A DNA stretch of 64,000 nucleotides from Nitrospira sp. (GCA_016715825.1 JADJXO010000001.1:991001-1055000), one strand, 5' to 3'. Counted from the first letter of the stretch, positions 26,091 through 36,144 are shown. The notes: a model not told the origin generated them from the letters alone. Numbers and translations are program-made.

Positions 26091-29000
26091 ATGGCTTCGT
26101 CATTCGTGCATCTTCATCTCCACACTCAGTTCAGTCTCCTCGACGGTGCGAATCAGATCGAACCGCTCGTTCGCCAGATCAAGTCCTTTAACCAGCCTGC
26201 CGTGGCCATGACCGACCATGGCAACATGTTCGGCGCGGTTGAGTTTTATCGCAAAGCGAAGGACGTGGGCGTCAAGCCGATCATCGGATGCGAAGCCTAC
26301 ATGGCCCTTGAAAGTCGACATGCCAAGAAAGATAGCGGGCTCGCGCATAACGATTATTACCATCTGATTTTACTCGCAAGAAATCTCACCGGTTATCAAA
26401 ATCTCATTAAACTGGTCAGTAAAGGATATCTTGAAGGATTCTATTATAAGCCTCGAATTGATAAAGAACTCTTAAGGCTCCACCACGAAGGGATTATCGC
26501 CCTGTCCGGTTGCTTAAGTGGTGAAATTCCCTACCTCATCGGCCAAAACGATATGGCAGGCGCCATGGCGGTCGCTGGTGAGTTTCAAGAAATCTTTGGG
26601 ACGGATCATTTCTATCTTGAAGTTCAGGCAAACGGCCTCGATCATCAGCGCGTGGCAAACACTGGCCTCGTGGAAATCCATAAGAAGCTTGGGATTCCCA
26701 TGGCCGGGACCAACGATTGCCATTACCTCAACAAGGACGACGCACGACCGCATGAGTTGATGTTGTGCCTCCAGACCGGGAAAACGTTGAGCGATCCCAA
26801 CCGAATGAAATTCGACACGGATCAGCTCTATGTCAAATCAACGGAGGAGATCGCCCCGGCATTTGCCGAGTTTCCCGATGCCGTGATGAACACGTGCCGG
26901 ATTGCCGACCATTGCGACCTCGATCTCCCCTTGAACAAGACACATCTCCCACAGTACCGTGTGCCGGAAGGGTTCAGAGATCGTGAATCCTATCTGGAGC
27001 ATCTCGCCGTCGCCGGTCTCAAGGAACGATTAAAGGAACGCCCCAGTCGAATCGCTTCACCCGTCTATGAGCAGCGACTCAGAGAAGAGCTCATGGTGAT
27101 CTGCTCGATGGGATTTGCCGGATACTTTCTCATCGTGTGGGACATCATCCGTTTCGCTCGATCTCGCACGATTCCTGTTGGACCAGGTCGCGGTTCTGCC
27201 GCAGGTAGTCTGGTCGCCTATGCCTTGCGCATTACAGACCTTGATCCATTGGTATACACGCTCTTGTTCGAGCGTTTCTTGAACCCTGAACGGGTCTCCC
27301 TCCCGGATATCGACATGGATTTTTGCATGGATCGGCGAGGTGAGGTGATCAACTATGTCGTCGATAAATACGGCACCGACCATGTAGCCCAGATCATTAC
27401 CTTCGGGACGCTCGGTGCAAAAGCCGCCATCCGTGATGTCGGACGAGTCTTGGAACTGTCGTACGCGGACGCCGACAAAGTCGCGAAGCTCGTCCCCAAT
27501 CAATTGAACATCACCTTGCAGCAAGCCCTGGACACCGAGCCTCGCCTACGCGAGTTGGTCGAAACCGATCCGAAGATCAAAGAGCTGATGGCCAATGCGC
27601 GATCGCTCGAGGGTCTTGCGCGCCACGCCTCCACCCATGCCGCCGGCGTCGTGATCTCCGAAGGTCCGCTCACCGACCATGTCCCGCTCTACAAAGGCGC
27701 GAACGACGAAATCGTGACGCAGTATTCGATGGGAGATGTTGAGAAAATTGGCTTGGTGAAATTTGATTTCCTTGGCCTCAAGACGCTGACGATGATCAGG
27801 CGAGCCGAAACACTGATCAACGAGACCCATCCCGAGGCCGCCCCTCTCGTGATCGACCAGGTGCCCTTCGACGACCCAGCCACGTTCGCCCTGTTGAGCT
27901 CTGGTAAAACAACCGGGCTCTTCCAATTGGAAAGTTCGGGCATGCGAGATCTCCTCACAGGACTCAAGCCGGATCGATTCGAAGACATCATCGCGATCAT
28001 CGCACTGTATCGACCTGGGCCGATGGACCTGATCCCCGATTTCATCAAGCGTAAACAGGGGAAGGTCCCGATCACGTATGAGGCACCGGAACTGGAACCT
28101 ATTCTGAAAGACACCTACGGCGTGATCGTGTACCAGGAACAGGTCATGGCGATCGCCAATAAGGTCGCCGGCTTCTCCTTGGGACAAGCCGACATTCTTC
28201 GCCGGGCGATGGGGAAGAAAAAGCCGGAAGAAATGGAAAAGTTGCGGGTCAAGTTTATCGACGGGGCGAAGCAGAACAAGATTCCTGAGAACAAGGCGCA
28301 AAAGCTCTACGAGCTCATCCAGAAGTTCGCCGGATATGGCTTCAATAAGTCGCACGCGGCCGCTTATGCCGTGGTGTGTTACCAGACAGGCTTCTTAAAG
28401 GCCCACTATCCGACGGAATTCATGGCGGCGCTCATGACCACCGACATGGGCAACCAGGACAAGCTGGTCGGGTATTTCACTGAGTGTCGAGATCTCGGCA
28501 TCAAGGTCCTGGGTCCTGATGTGAACGCGAGTCAAAAGCACTTTGCCGTGGCGGACGGAGCCATCCGCTTTGGCTTGGCAGCCATCAAAAACGTCGGTGA
28601 GGGGGCTGTTGAATCGGTGCTTGACGTGCGATCTCGTACCGGCCCCTTTGGGTCGTTCTTCGACTTTTGCCGGCGGGTGGACTTACATAAAGTCAACAAA
28701 CGAATGCTGGAAGGGTTGATCAAGGCCGGCGCGTTCGATTCAACGGAAGTAAAACGTTCGCAACTCATGGCCATACTCGACCAGGCCGTGGAAGAGGGCG
28801 CGGCAGCCCAGCGTGAACGAGAGGTCGGACAGACCAGTATCTTTGGTGAGGAACTTCATGGAGACCATGCTGCGGTGGCTCTCCCCGCACCCACACTACC
28901 CTCGATTGCTGAATGGGACCAGGCTCAGCGACTCAAGTATGAACGTGAATTAACTGGCTTTTATATTTCCGCTCATCCCCTCGCACGGTACGAAGCCATC

Positions 29001-29555
29001 CTCGGTGCCCTCTCCACGACTTCGACGATAGGTTTGAAAGATTGCACCGACAACGGTGAGGTGAAACTCTGCGGCATTATCGCCACCATCAAATCGATGC
29101 TCACGAAAAAGGGTGATCGTATGGCCTACCTGACCGTGGAAGACTTGCATGGGACGGCCGAGGTCATCGTCTTTCCCGATCTGTTTAAGACAGCCGGAGA
29201 GTTGATCACACCGGAACGGATCGTGAGGATCACCGGGACGATCGATCGTGGCGATAAAGGCACGAAAATCCGAAGCAGCAAGATCGAACCGTTGGCCGAG
29301 GTGCAGGCTCAGGCGATCAAACGCATTCGAATCCGCCTCACTGATCGTCCCGAGGTGCAGGACCAGCTCCCTCGCTTGCTGGAGGTGCTCAGGCGGCACC
29401 CTGGTAGCACCACCGTTTCCATGTCGTTTCGAACGGACGGCACCTTGGAAGCGGAGACCGCTCCTCTCCCGAACCTTACGATCTGTCCAAGCGACCACTT
29501 CATATCGGATGTTGAAGAAGTGCTAGGCAAAGGGGCCCTTTCTTTGCTATCTTAA
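26091..29555 (+). CDS. dnaE: DNA polymerase III subunit alpha
   Basis: The replicative polymerase catalytic subunit, 1154 residues. It has an N-terminal PHP domain (HLHTQFSLLDGA, TDHGNMFGAVEFY), the C-family palm with GRGSAAGSL and catalytic acids in PDIDMDFCMDRR (about 402-413), fingers, tandem HhH near 830-900 with FGLAAIKNVGEGAV, and an OB-fold near 985-1065 (VKLCGIIATIKSMLTKKG). This is DnaE1-type and full length. The ATG follows weak ribosome signals. accA begins 70 bp downstream, an arrangement often seen in bacteria (dnaE-accA). Confidence 0.98.
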   Translation: MASSFVHLHLHTQFSLLDGANQIEPLVRQIKSFNQPAVAMTDHGNMFGAVEFYRKAKDVGVKPIIGCEAYMALESRHAKKDSGLAHNDYYHLILLARNLTGYQNLIKLVSKGYLEGFYYKPRIDKELLRLHHEGIIALSGCLSGEIPYLIGQNDMAGAMAVAGEFQEIFGTDHFYLEVQANGLDHQRVANTGLVEIHKKLGIPMAGTNDCHYLNKDDARPHELMLCLQTGKTLSDPNRMKFDTDQLYVKSTEEIAPAFAEFPDAVMNTCRIADHCDLDLPLNKTHLPQYRVPEGFRDRESYLEHLAVAGLKERLKERPSRIASPVYEQRLREELMVICSMGFAGYFLIVWDIIRFARSRTIPVGPGRGSAAGSLVAYALRITDLDPLVYTLLFERFLNPERVSLPDIDMDFCMDRRGEVINYVVDKYGTDHVAQIITFGTLGAKAAIRDVGRVLELSYADADKVAKLVPNQLNITLQQALDTEPRLRELVETDPKIKELMANARSLEGLARHASTHAAGVVISEGPLTDHVPLYKGANDEIVTQYSMGDVEKIGLVKFDFLGLKTLTMIRRAETLINETHPEAAPLVIDQVPFDDPATFALLSSGKTTGLFQLESSGMRDLLTGLKPDRFEDIIAIIALYRPGPMDLIPDFIKRKQGKVPITYEAPELEPILKDTYGVIVYQEQVMAIANKVAGFSLGQADILRRAMGKKKPEEMEKLRVKFIDGAKQNKIPENKAQKLYELIQKFAGYGFNKSHAAAYAVVCYQTGFLKAHYPTEFMAALMTTDMGNQDKLVGYFTECRDLGIKVLGPDVNASQKHFAVADGAIRFGLAAIKNVGEGAVESVLDVRSRTGPFGSFFDFCRRVDLHKVNKRMLEGLIKAGAFDSTEVKRSQLMAILDQAVEEGAAAQREREVGQTSIFGEELHGDHAAVALPAPTLPSIAEWDQAQRLKYERELTGFYISAHPLARYEAILGALSTTSTIGLKDCTDNGEVKLCGIIATIKSMLTKKGDRMAYLTVEDLHGTAEVIVFPDLFKTAGELITPERIVRITGTIDRGDKGTKIRSSKIEPLAEVQAQAIKRIRIRLTDRPEVQDQLPRLLEVLRRHPGSTTVSMSFRTDGTLEAETAPLPNLTICPSDHFISDVEEVLGKGALSLLS

Positions 29556-29625
29556 AGAGTCCTTTCAGGGGGAGCTCTACACACCATCTCCCTCATGTGT
29601 GCCTGGGTTGGATTAGTAAACGTCC

Positions 29626-30588
29626 ATGCGAGACTACCTCGAGTTTGAAAAGCCGATCCGAGAGATCGAAGAGAAAATCGAGAAACTCTCCGCCGCAGCC
29701 ACAAGCGGTAAGGCGTCTTCTCAGAACGACATTCGGAAGCTTCGTGCGAAGCTTGCTCAAGTCGAACATGATCTCTATCAGACCCTCACGCCCTGGCAGC
29801 GCACTCAGCTCGCGCGGCATTCTCAACGCCCCAGCACCTTGGACTATATCAGTGAACTCACCAGAGATTTTCTCGAGTTCCATGGGGACCGTGTGTTCGG
29901 CGACGACCGAGCCATTGTGGGAGGATTCGCTCGATTCAACGATCGTCCCGTGATGATCATCGGCCATCAGAAAGGCAAGACGCTGAAGGAACGCATGCAG
30001 CGAAACTTCGGCATGCCCAATCCTGAGGGCTATCGAAAAGCTCTCCGGCTCATGAAAATGGCGGAAAAGTTTAACCGCCCGATCCTGACGTTTATCGATA
30101 CTCCCGGAGCCTATCCCGGGATCGGTGCCGAAGAACGAGGACAAGCTGAAGCCATCGCCCGCAACTTGTTCGTCATGTCGCGATTGACGGTTCCCATTAT
30201 TTCCGTGGTTATTGGTGAAGGAGGAAGCGGCGGCGCTTTAGCGCTCGGTGTGGCCGACCGTGTCCTTATGTTGGAACATTCCGTCTATTCCGTCATTTCT
30301 CCGGAGGGCTGTGCCGCTATTCTGTGGGACAACCCGGAAAAGATACCCGATGCGGCATCTGCGCTCAAGATGACGGCTGACGACCTGGCTAAACTCGGCA
30401 TCATCGATCAAATTGTCCCTGAACCGCTGGGTGGCGCACATCGCGAACCGAGAGCCATGTATGATCAAGTCGGCAAAGCACTCACCAACCAACTGTTTGA
30501 GCTGCTCGATATACCGGCTGAGCAACTCCTTACGCAACGAGACCAGAAATACCGCAAGATGGGGGCCGTGAACGGTCTGCTCCCCTAA
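29626..30588 (+). CDS. accA: Acetyl-CoA carboxylase carboxyltransferase subunit alpha
   Basis: A 320-residue crotonase-fold subunit that with AccD moves the carboxyl group from biotin to acetyl-CoA, the first committed step of fatty acid synthesis. It has the N-terminal coiled coil, DRAIVGGFARFNDRPVMIIGHQKG, RNFGMPNPEGYRKALRLM, FIDTPGAYPGIGAEERGQ and the oxyanion motif GEGGSGGALALG, with a normal C-terminus. It is co-directional with dnaE 70 bp upstream. Confidence 0.98.
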   Translation: MRDYLEFEKPIREIEEKIEKLSAAATSGKASSQNDIRKLRAKLAQVEHDLYQTLTPWQRTQLARHSQRPSTLDYISELTRDFLEFHGDRVFGDDRAIVGGFARFNDRPVMIIGHQKGKTLKERMQRNFGMPNPEGYRKALRLMKMAEKFNRPILTFIDTPGAYPGIGAEERGQAEAIARNLFVMSRLTVPIISVVIGEGGSGGALALGVADRVLMLEHSVYSVISPEGCAAILWDNPEKIPDAASALKMTADDLAKLGIIDQIVPEPLGGAHREPRAMYDQVGKALTNQLFELLDIPAEQLLTQRDQKYRKMGAVNGLLP

Positions 30589-30612
30589 TCAGGTCTGATC
30601 CCAGCACCCCTC

Positions 30613-31206
30613 TTATTCCGTTTGGATTCGAAGAAGTCCGACCTCGGTGAATCGCCGTTCGATCACCGCAAGAATGTGTTCAACCAGTGCCGGACGATAC
30701 GGATCAAATACCGTTGCCGCCAGATATCGGTTCACCGTTGTCGGTAGTTTTCGCCGCCACGCGACAGCTGATCGTCTGGCCTGTTCAGCCACATCACGAT
30801 CGAGCATTCGTCGAATCTCTCGCTCAAAAAATGCGACATGCACGACTTCATCGTCGAAAATTGAGGCCAGATCAGGTCTGAGTGTACGGAGCAATCTCGC
30901 AAATTCTAGCCCTAGGGATTCATAGCCATAGATCTGAACGGCCAGAACCGGCCATTGACGTGGAACGGATGGAAGGCGTTCCCGGTCGAGCGGCTGACAA
31001 CCGACCATCGCTTTAAACTGTGCGAGATGTTGCTGCTCGTCTTCCTCATGTTTTCGAAGAAAGGCGTACACGTTAGGAGGAACGTCTTGCCGCTGGGCCG
31101 ACCGCACCGTCCGCAGTGCCATCGCTTCGGCCTTGACGAATTGCTCCAATAAGGCATGTTCACATTCCGGCGGGAGCCGAATGGACGTATCGCCATCACC
31201 CAACAT
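30613..31206 (-). CDS. Ferritin-like/rubrerythrin-type di-iron protein
   Basis: A 197-residue helical protein. Metal-ligand motifs are an N-terminal glutamate in FVKAEAMALR (helix 1), HEEDEQQHLAQF (ExxH, about residues 53-64) and a later DDEVVHVAFFEREI (ExxH, about 118-131), which together outline a four-helix ferritin-like di-iron site. The function is not predictable: oxidative protection, iron handling and hydroxylase chemistry are all possible. AGGATAGG precedes the ATG. It is convergent with accA. Confidence 0.7.
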   Translation of the reverse strand: MLGDGDTSIRLPPECEHALLEQFVKAEAMALRTVRSAQRQDVPPNVYAFLRKHEEDEQQHLAQFKAMVGCQPLDRERLPSVPRQWPVLAVQIYGYESLGLEFARLLRTLRPDLASIFDDEVVHVAFFEREIRRMLDRDVAEQARRSAVAWRRKLPTTVNRYLAATVFDPYRPALVEHILAVIERRFTEVGLLRIQTE

Positions 31207-31410
31207 GATGCACCTATCCTACGCAAACAGAACGGAGTTGTCCAAACATCCATGACTGAGGGTTGACTGGATCTTCAGATCTGTGTACATCCTACAGGAA
31301 CTAACTCTAAAGATCGGTGATAGTTGGGAGTTCACGTGTGGCTGATCACCGGATCGACGACCACCCTAAACACACAGATCAGAGGCCGGTCAACGCATGA
31401 GGCTCTACCC

Positions 31411-32202
31411 ATGATAAATCCGACAAGGTCTGCGTCAGCCGTTGTCAAACAGGTTGCGCTCTGTCTCCTCGCCGCGGCGCTCTCCATGGACATCGGCTGT
31501 GTCAGTCAACGTGCCTACGAACAGCTCAAAGCGGAGATGCAGGAACAGACCCAAGCGTTGGAGACGGTGCGGGAAGACGTGAGAGGGCTGGATCAAGAAA
31601 TCGCCGTGTTGCAGGCGACCAATCGACGCAAGAACATCACCATCGATGAGCTCCTTGCCACTATCCAGCGTGAACAAGAACTGTTGCCGATCATACGAGA
31701 GGAAGCTGAGGAACGGCATTCGTCTCTCAAGACTCAGGTAGCCAGTTTGTTGGATCAGAGTTGGCACCTCGCGCGCAAGATTGCAGATCTCCGACAGGCC
31801 AATGCCTCGTTGCGAACCATGGCGGATCAGTATAAACAGGAAATGAGGCTGGTTCAGGCTCAAACTCAAGCTCACACGCCGGTGCTGGTCGCTGCACACT
31901 CAGAGCAACTCCCCATCACGGCCTCGACGGCGACCGAAGAACCTGCGGCCTCAGCTATCCCAGAACCACCGCCGGTTGAAGTTGAAGAGGAGCAGCCCTC
32001 GTCTCTCATGAGTGATGAAAGTCGTACGCCGCCGCAAGTCGCACAAGCTGCTTCGGCGACACCTGATCTGACGCCTGTCACGTCATCCGTATCATCTCCA
32101 TCCCCTGCACCAGTGATTGTCGAACCACCTGAGGCAGAGGAATCCTGGTTCGACATGATTGCCGGCTGGCTCCTCGCGTTCTGGAATTGGTTGATCAGTT
32201 AG
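31411..32202 (+). CDS. Coiled-coil lipoprotein with C-terminal amphipathic/hydrophobic anchor
   Basis: A 263-residue protein from the ATG at 31411 (GAGG 7-8 nt upstream); an earlier in-frame GTG would put a polar stretch before the signal. The signal is VALCLLAAALSMDIGC with cysteine near residue 30; aspartate at -3 is unusual for a lipobox. A coiled coil (about 35-150) is followed by a Pro/Glu/Ser/Thr-rich linker (about 165-245). The last 17 residues (WFDMIAGWLLAFWNWLIS) are Trp-rich and hydrophobic. It looks like an envelope tether. The function is unknown. Confidence 0.68.
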   Translation: MINPTRSASAVVKQVALCLLAAALSMDIGCVSQRAYEQLKAEMQEQTQALETVREDVRGLDQEIAVLQATNRRKNITIDELLATIQREQELLPIIREEAEERHSSLKTQVASLLDQSWHLARKIADLRQANASLRTMADQYKQEMRLVQAQTQAHTPVLVAAHSEQLPITASTATEEPAASAIPEPPPVEVEEEQPSSLMSDESRTPPQVAQAASATPDLTPVTSSVSSPSPAPVIVEPPEAEESWFDMIAGWLLAFWNWLIS

Positions 32203-32253
32203 TGCACTGCCTTCGCGCCTCTTATCACGACCACTTCTTGCGGTGTGACAAAG

Positions 32254-33477
32254 CTACTTGCGCATGCCCCACTCAGCGGCTGCCGTTCCGGCAAGACGTC
32301 CGGTTGCCAAACAGCCCGTGAGGAGATACCCACCGGTCGGCGCCTCCCAATCCAGCATTTCTCCGGCGCAGAATACGCCTGGACGCGAACGCAGCATCAA
32401 TCGTGTGTTCACACCTTCGAAGGAGACGCCGCCGGCCGTGCTGATTGCTTCTTCAAGTGGACGAGGACTCCTGAGAGTCACCGGCAGAGCTTTGAGTATG
32501 GTAGCCAAGCGAACCGGATCGAAAAAGACTTCTTTGGGTACCGCCTCGCGTAGAAGACCTGCTTTAACTCCCGCGATTCCAGCGCACCGTTTGAGATGCG
32601 TTGCAAGAGTCCGCTTGCCGCGCGGCCTTGAAAGGTCTTGCGAAAGTCGCTTCAATGATCGATCCGGAGCAAGGTCTATCCACAATGTGGCTGCCCCTTC
32701 CGCTGCAATCGCATCACGCAGAGAGGCTGAGAGCATATAGATGACGCCCCCCTCCACTCCGTTCGCCGTAATCACAAACTCGCCCATCTGACGAACGACA
32801 GTTCCATCGAGAGCCTTCGTCGTGAGTTGCACCGTTTTCACAGGATGTCCCGAAAATGTCGTGCGGAAGTACTCGCTCCACCGCACATCGAACCCACAAT
32901 TGGCCGGCTTCAGTGGGGCAATGGATACGGATCGTTCATTAAGAATCCGAACCCAGTCTGCATCAGATCCCAACTGTGGCCAACTGCCGCCGCCCAACGC
33001 AAGCACTACAGCATGAGCGCCCACATGAACCAGCCCTCCTGGAGTCGTGAAGAGAAGCCGCCCATCTTGATCCCACCCAACCCAGCGATGCCTGACATGG
33101 AACTGCACACCATCCGTTCGTAATCGTCGCAGCCAAGCGCGCAGAAGCGGTGCTGCTTTGAGATCCGTTGGAAAGACTCGTCCGGAACTACCGACAAATG
33201 TCTCAATGTTGAGGCTGTGCGCCCACGCCCGGATAGCTTCAGGAGGAAACGATTGGATCGCAGGTTCGATGTCAGGGCGTCGAGTGCCATACCGTGAGAG
33301 GAGCTGCTCCATTGGTTCTGAATGGGTCAGATTCAAGCCGCCTTTCCCTGCAAGGAGAAACTTTCTTCCGACTGAGGGCATGGCGTCATAGAGCGCCACT
33401 TCCACACCGCCAACGACAGCCGCCTCTGCGGCCATCAATCCAGTGGGACCACCACCAACAATTGCCACCGTTACCAT
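32254..33477 (-). CDS. BaiN/HI0933-family FAD-dependent oxidoreductase
   Basis: A 407-residue flavoprotein. It has the dinucleotide-binding motif VGGGPTG at the N-terminus, the family-specific GRKFLLAGKGGLNLTHSE (about 36-53), VLALGGGSWPQLGSDADW (about 157-174) and the C-terminal GVFCAGEMLDWEAPTGGYLLTGCLATGR that closes the FAD site. This fits the TIGR03862 subgroup of HI0933-like proteins, whose physiological substrate is unknown. Alone on its strand; it is separated from the peroxidase by about 300 bp of AT-rich DNA. Confidence 0.9.
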   Translation of the reverse strand: MVTVAIVGGGPTGLMAAEAAVVGGVEVALYDAMPSVGRKFLLAGKGGLNLTHSEPMEQLLSRYGTRRPDIEPAIQSFPPEAIRAWAHSLNIETFVGSSGRVFPTDLKAAPLLRAWLRRLRTDGVQFHVRHRWVGWDQDGRLLFTTPGGLVHVGAHAVVLALGGGSWPQLGSDADWVRILNERSVSIAPLKPANCGFDVRWSEYFRTTFSGHPVKTVQLTTKALDGTVVRQMGEFVITANGVEGGVIYMLSASLRDAIAAEGAATLWIDLAPDRSLKRLSQDLSRPRGKRTLATHLKRCAGIAGVKAGLLREAVPKEVFFDPVRLATILKALPVTLRSPRPLEEAISTAGGVSFEGVNTRLMLRSRPGVFCAGEMLDWEAPTGGYLLTGCLATGRLAGTAAAEWGMRK

Positions 33478-33774
33478 CTACCTCCTAATAGTTCGTTATA
33501 AGAAATACAAGTAATCATGATAAATATACGGACATTATGAGGTCGATGCGCCGACTACATGGACTCATAGGCGTAGGATCATGACTACACATAATACGGT
33601 CGGTTGATGAATGAAAGCGGTACTACAGTAAATTTTTGGCGTGCTTAGAACTACTCTCACATGGTCTGCTTCTTGCTCACAGGCAATTATTGAGCACAGT
33701 GGCTGCTGTTTCATAAGGTTATTCACAAGTCCTTCTGGCCATTCTATGGCGCAGACTGGATCTAGAGGAGGATC
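33478..33774. other. AT-rich divergent intergenic region
   Basis: No coding frame is supported. It separates the divergent flavoprotein and peroxidase genes and must hold both promoters. A possible promoter for the peroxidase is TTGAGC (near 33691) with ATAAGG 17 nt later. Composition is clearly richer in A+T than the flanking genes. Confidence 0.4.
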
Positions 33775-35412
33775 ATGATGCGCATTCGAGCGACCTGTTA
33801 TGCCGTCCTTGGTATTGTTGGGCTACTGTCCAGCAATGTTCAAGACGTGTTCGCTGCTGAGGATTTAGGAAAAAGAAACAACTTACGCGTAACAAAACCC
33901 ACACGTCCTCAAAATCCTGACGATTCGTTTAGCCGAATGTTCCCAGGCTTGTTACCGTACGCACCTCCGACGAATGAGGCAAGAGAACTGGCACAAAAAG
34001 TGGGTGTCCCAGGTGGCGTGTGCGACGCGCAAGATCTTCTCACGGATCCGATCCAGTCGATCCTCAACCCCGCCGTCCACAGTCCGAACAATCCCGACAA
34101 TCCAAACATGACCGCGGGGATGACCTTCTTCGGGCAGTTCCTCGATCATGATATGACCCTTGCGTTGAAAGCTCCGATCAACGAACCCACCGACCCGAGG
34201 CGAACCACCAATTTTCGGAGTGCCGAGTTAGACTTGGATAGCCTCTATGGCGAGGGTCCCGATAAATCACCGGAACTCTACGATAGCAGTTCCGGTGACA
34301 TTAAATTCAAGGTGGAGGAAATTCCTGGGTCGGAGACCGTATCCCGAGGAGGCAAAGTTCGCTTTGATCTTCCGCGTGATGGGAACAACAACGCCATCAT
34401 CGGAGACGGCCGGAATGATGAAAATATCATCATCAGTCAATTCCATCTGGCGATGCTGATGTTTCACAATGCGGTCGTCGACCATTTGCGAGCGGATCCG
34501 ACCAAGGCCAATCTCTCAGCCAAGCAGATCTTTACTGAAGCTCAGCGCGAGGTCCGCTGGCACTATCAATGGATCATCGTGAATGAATTCTTGCCGCTTA
34601 CGATCGGACAAAATCGAGTGAACGAGATCATGCGTCGAGGTCCCCGATTCTATAATCTGGGCGACCGTTCACGAGACCGAGAGTTTCGTTCGCGCCGCCA
34701 AGACCCATTGATCCCAGTAGAATTCGCCGTCGCCGCTTACCGGTTCGGGCACTCCCAGGTCCGGCCCAGTTATCGAATGAACTTCGGAGCAGCGCCCGGC
34801 AGCGAGTTCTTTGCCTTCATCTTCGATGACTCAGCAGATCCCAACAATCCCGACCCCAACGACATGCGTGGCGGCAAGAGGGCGGCTCGTCGATTCGTCG
34901 ATTGGCAGACCTTCTTCAAGCTGGACAGTGCGAACTTCCGTCCCAACAAGCGGATCGACGGCAAGATCTCGACTCCTCTGTTTCTCCTGCCTGGACAAAA
35001 AGGACCAGCTGCGGGTCTCCCCACCGATGGACCCCAGTCCCTGGCATCCCGAAATCTCATGCGTCACGTGAACTTTGGGATCCCTTCAGGACAAGCCATT
35101 GCACGTGTGATGGGAGTTCGGGTTCTGACTCCAGAGCAACTCTCAGAATTTGCGGACTTCAACATGGCGAACAACACCCCACTCTGGCTCTATATCCTGA
35201 AAGAGGCCGAAGTCCTTGAACAGGGTTTGCGCTTGGGACCAGTAGGAAGTCGAATTGTCGGCGAAGTCTTTATTGGACTTCTGAAAGCCGATCGAGACTC
35301 CTACCTGTCTACAAACAGAAACTGGAAACCGACTCTACCGTCTGCGAAATCCGGAGACTTTGAGATCGCCGATCTCCTGAGGTTCGCCGGAGTCGTTCAT
35401 CCGGTGGAGTAA
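33775..35412 (+). CDS. Animal-type heme peroxidase (peroxidase-cyclooxygenase superfamily)
   Basis: A 545-residue secreted protein with GGAGG 4 nt before tandem ATGs and a signal peptide (cleavage near FAA, residue 28). It has the distal histidine motif FGQFLDHDMTL (His125), the acidic calcium-loop region DSLYGEGP, GDGRNDENIIISQFHLAMLMFHN with catalytic arginine, the proximal histidine in AYRFGHSQVRP (about 325), and RNLMRH/GIPSGQ further on. It uses H2O2 to oxidise halides or organics, probably in the periplasm or outside. Bacterial members are uncommon and mostly uncharacterised. No maturation partner is adjacent. Confidence 0.92.
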   Translation: MMRIRATCYAVLGIVGLLSSNVQDVFAAEDLGKRNNLRVTKPTRPQNPDDSFSRMFPGLLPYAPPTNEARELAQKVGVPGGVCDAQDLLTDPIQSILNPAVHSPNNPDNPNMTAGMTFFGQFLDHDMTLALKAPINEPTDPRRTTNFRSAELDLDSLYGEGPDKSPELYDSSSGDIKFKVEEIPGSETVSRGGKVRFDLPRDGNNNAIIGDGRNDENIIISQFHLAMLMFHNAVVDHLRADPTKANLSAKQIFTEAQREVRWHYQWIIVNEFLPLTIGQNRVNEIMRRGPRFYNLGDRSRDREFRSRRQDPLIPVEFAVAAYRFGHSQVRPSYRMNFGAAPGSEFFAFIFDDSADPNNPDPNDMRGGKRAARRFVDWQTFFKLDSANFRPNKRIDGKISTPLFLLPGQKGPAAGLPTDGPQSLASRNLMRHVNFGIPSGQAIARVMGVRVLTPEQLSEFADFNMANNTPLWLYILKEAEVLEQGLRLGPVGSRIVGEVFIGLLKADRDSYLSTNRNWKPTLPSAKSGDFEIADLLRFAGVVHPVE

Positions 35413-35427
35413 TTGGTCTTGCAGCAT

Positions 35428-35460
35428 ACTGGATGCCCTCTGTCGTAGAGGGCATCCAGT
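35428..35460. terminator. Perfect 13-bp stem hairpin between convergent genes
   Basis: ACTGGATGCCCTC (35428-35440) pairs perfectly with GAGGGCATCCAGT (35448-35460) around a 7-nt loop. It lies 15 bp after the peroxidase stop and 10 bp beyond the convergent sigma-factor gene's stop, so it can serve both as a bidirectional terminator. No U-run follows. Confidence 0.75.
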
Positions 35461-35470
35461 CCAGCCGTCC

Positions 35471-36101
35471 TCAAGACTCACTTGTCTCACCGCACCGCCC
35501 ATCTTTGGCACAGAAACTCTCCCTCGTGCTGCGTGAATGGTAATCGGCGACCCCACGCCTCCGGTCGAACTCAATCACATAACAGTCTTCAAACATCTGT
35601 TTAAGTTGCTTGCGCCCTCGCTGGACACGAGATTTCATGCCGGATAACGAAACACCCATCTGTTTAGCAGCAGCCTGTTGCGTCAGCCCATCGATCTCGA
35701 CGAGTGTGATGGCGTTTCGATAGTCTGGTGAGAGCCGCTCAATCATGGGACGAATGCACCCAGCAAGTTCCGATCGTGACTCCCTACCCTCATCTCGACG
35801 AACAGCCTCTGAGTTCTTTGATACTTCATTGAAGACTTCAAGTTCTGAACTCAATCCAGCAGGGATCTCCCGTTGTCTTCCAGGCTTTCGGTAATGATCT
35901 AATGATCGCATTGCGCGTGACCTGATAGATCCAGTAGACGATTCGGCGAGGATCGTTCACCGTGTCCATCTGCCGATGGACACGTACAAAGACGTCCTGC
36001 AGAATGTCGTCAACATGACCATCATCGTTCACCCGCTTGGCGATGAAGACCCGGAGGCCATCATGTACCTGGCGCCAGAGTTCTTCCGTCGTCTTCGTCA
36101 T
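35471..36101 (-). pseudogene. SigZ-like ECF sigma factor, split by a 1-nt frameshift
   Basis: The ATG at 36101 is preceded by AGGGAGAGG. The first frame gives region 2 (DDILQDVFVRVHRQMD and IYQVTRNAII), then goes out of frame; the second frame continues DHYRKPGRQREIP, region 4 (LSPDYRNAITLVEI, GLTQQAAAKQMGVSLSGMKSRVQRGRKQL) and the SigZ-type ending DCYVIEFDRR. Dropping the single base at 35900 restores the family reading NAII-DHYRK exactly. So this is either a recent single-base insertion, a sequencing error, or frameshifting. It lies about 43 bp downstream of arsI on the same strand. Confidence 0.8.
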
Positions 36102-36144
36102 GATGGCCTCTCCCTCATCGTATCCAATACGGTACTGCATCGGT

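Noticed and set aside
27546..28355. 270-residue antisense frame inside dnaE
   Set aside because: dnaE is full-length and conserved on the other strand; the antisense frame lacks a start signal and a domain.
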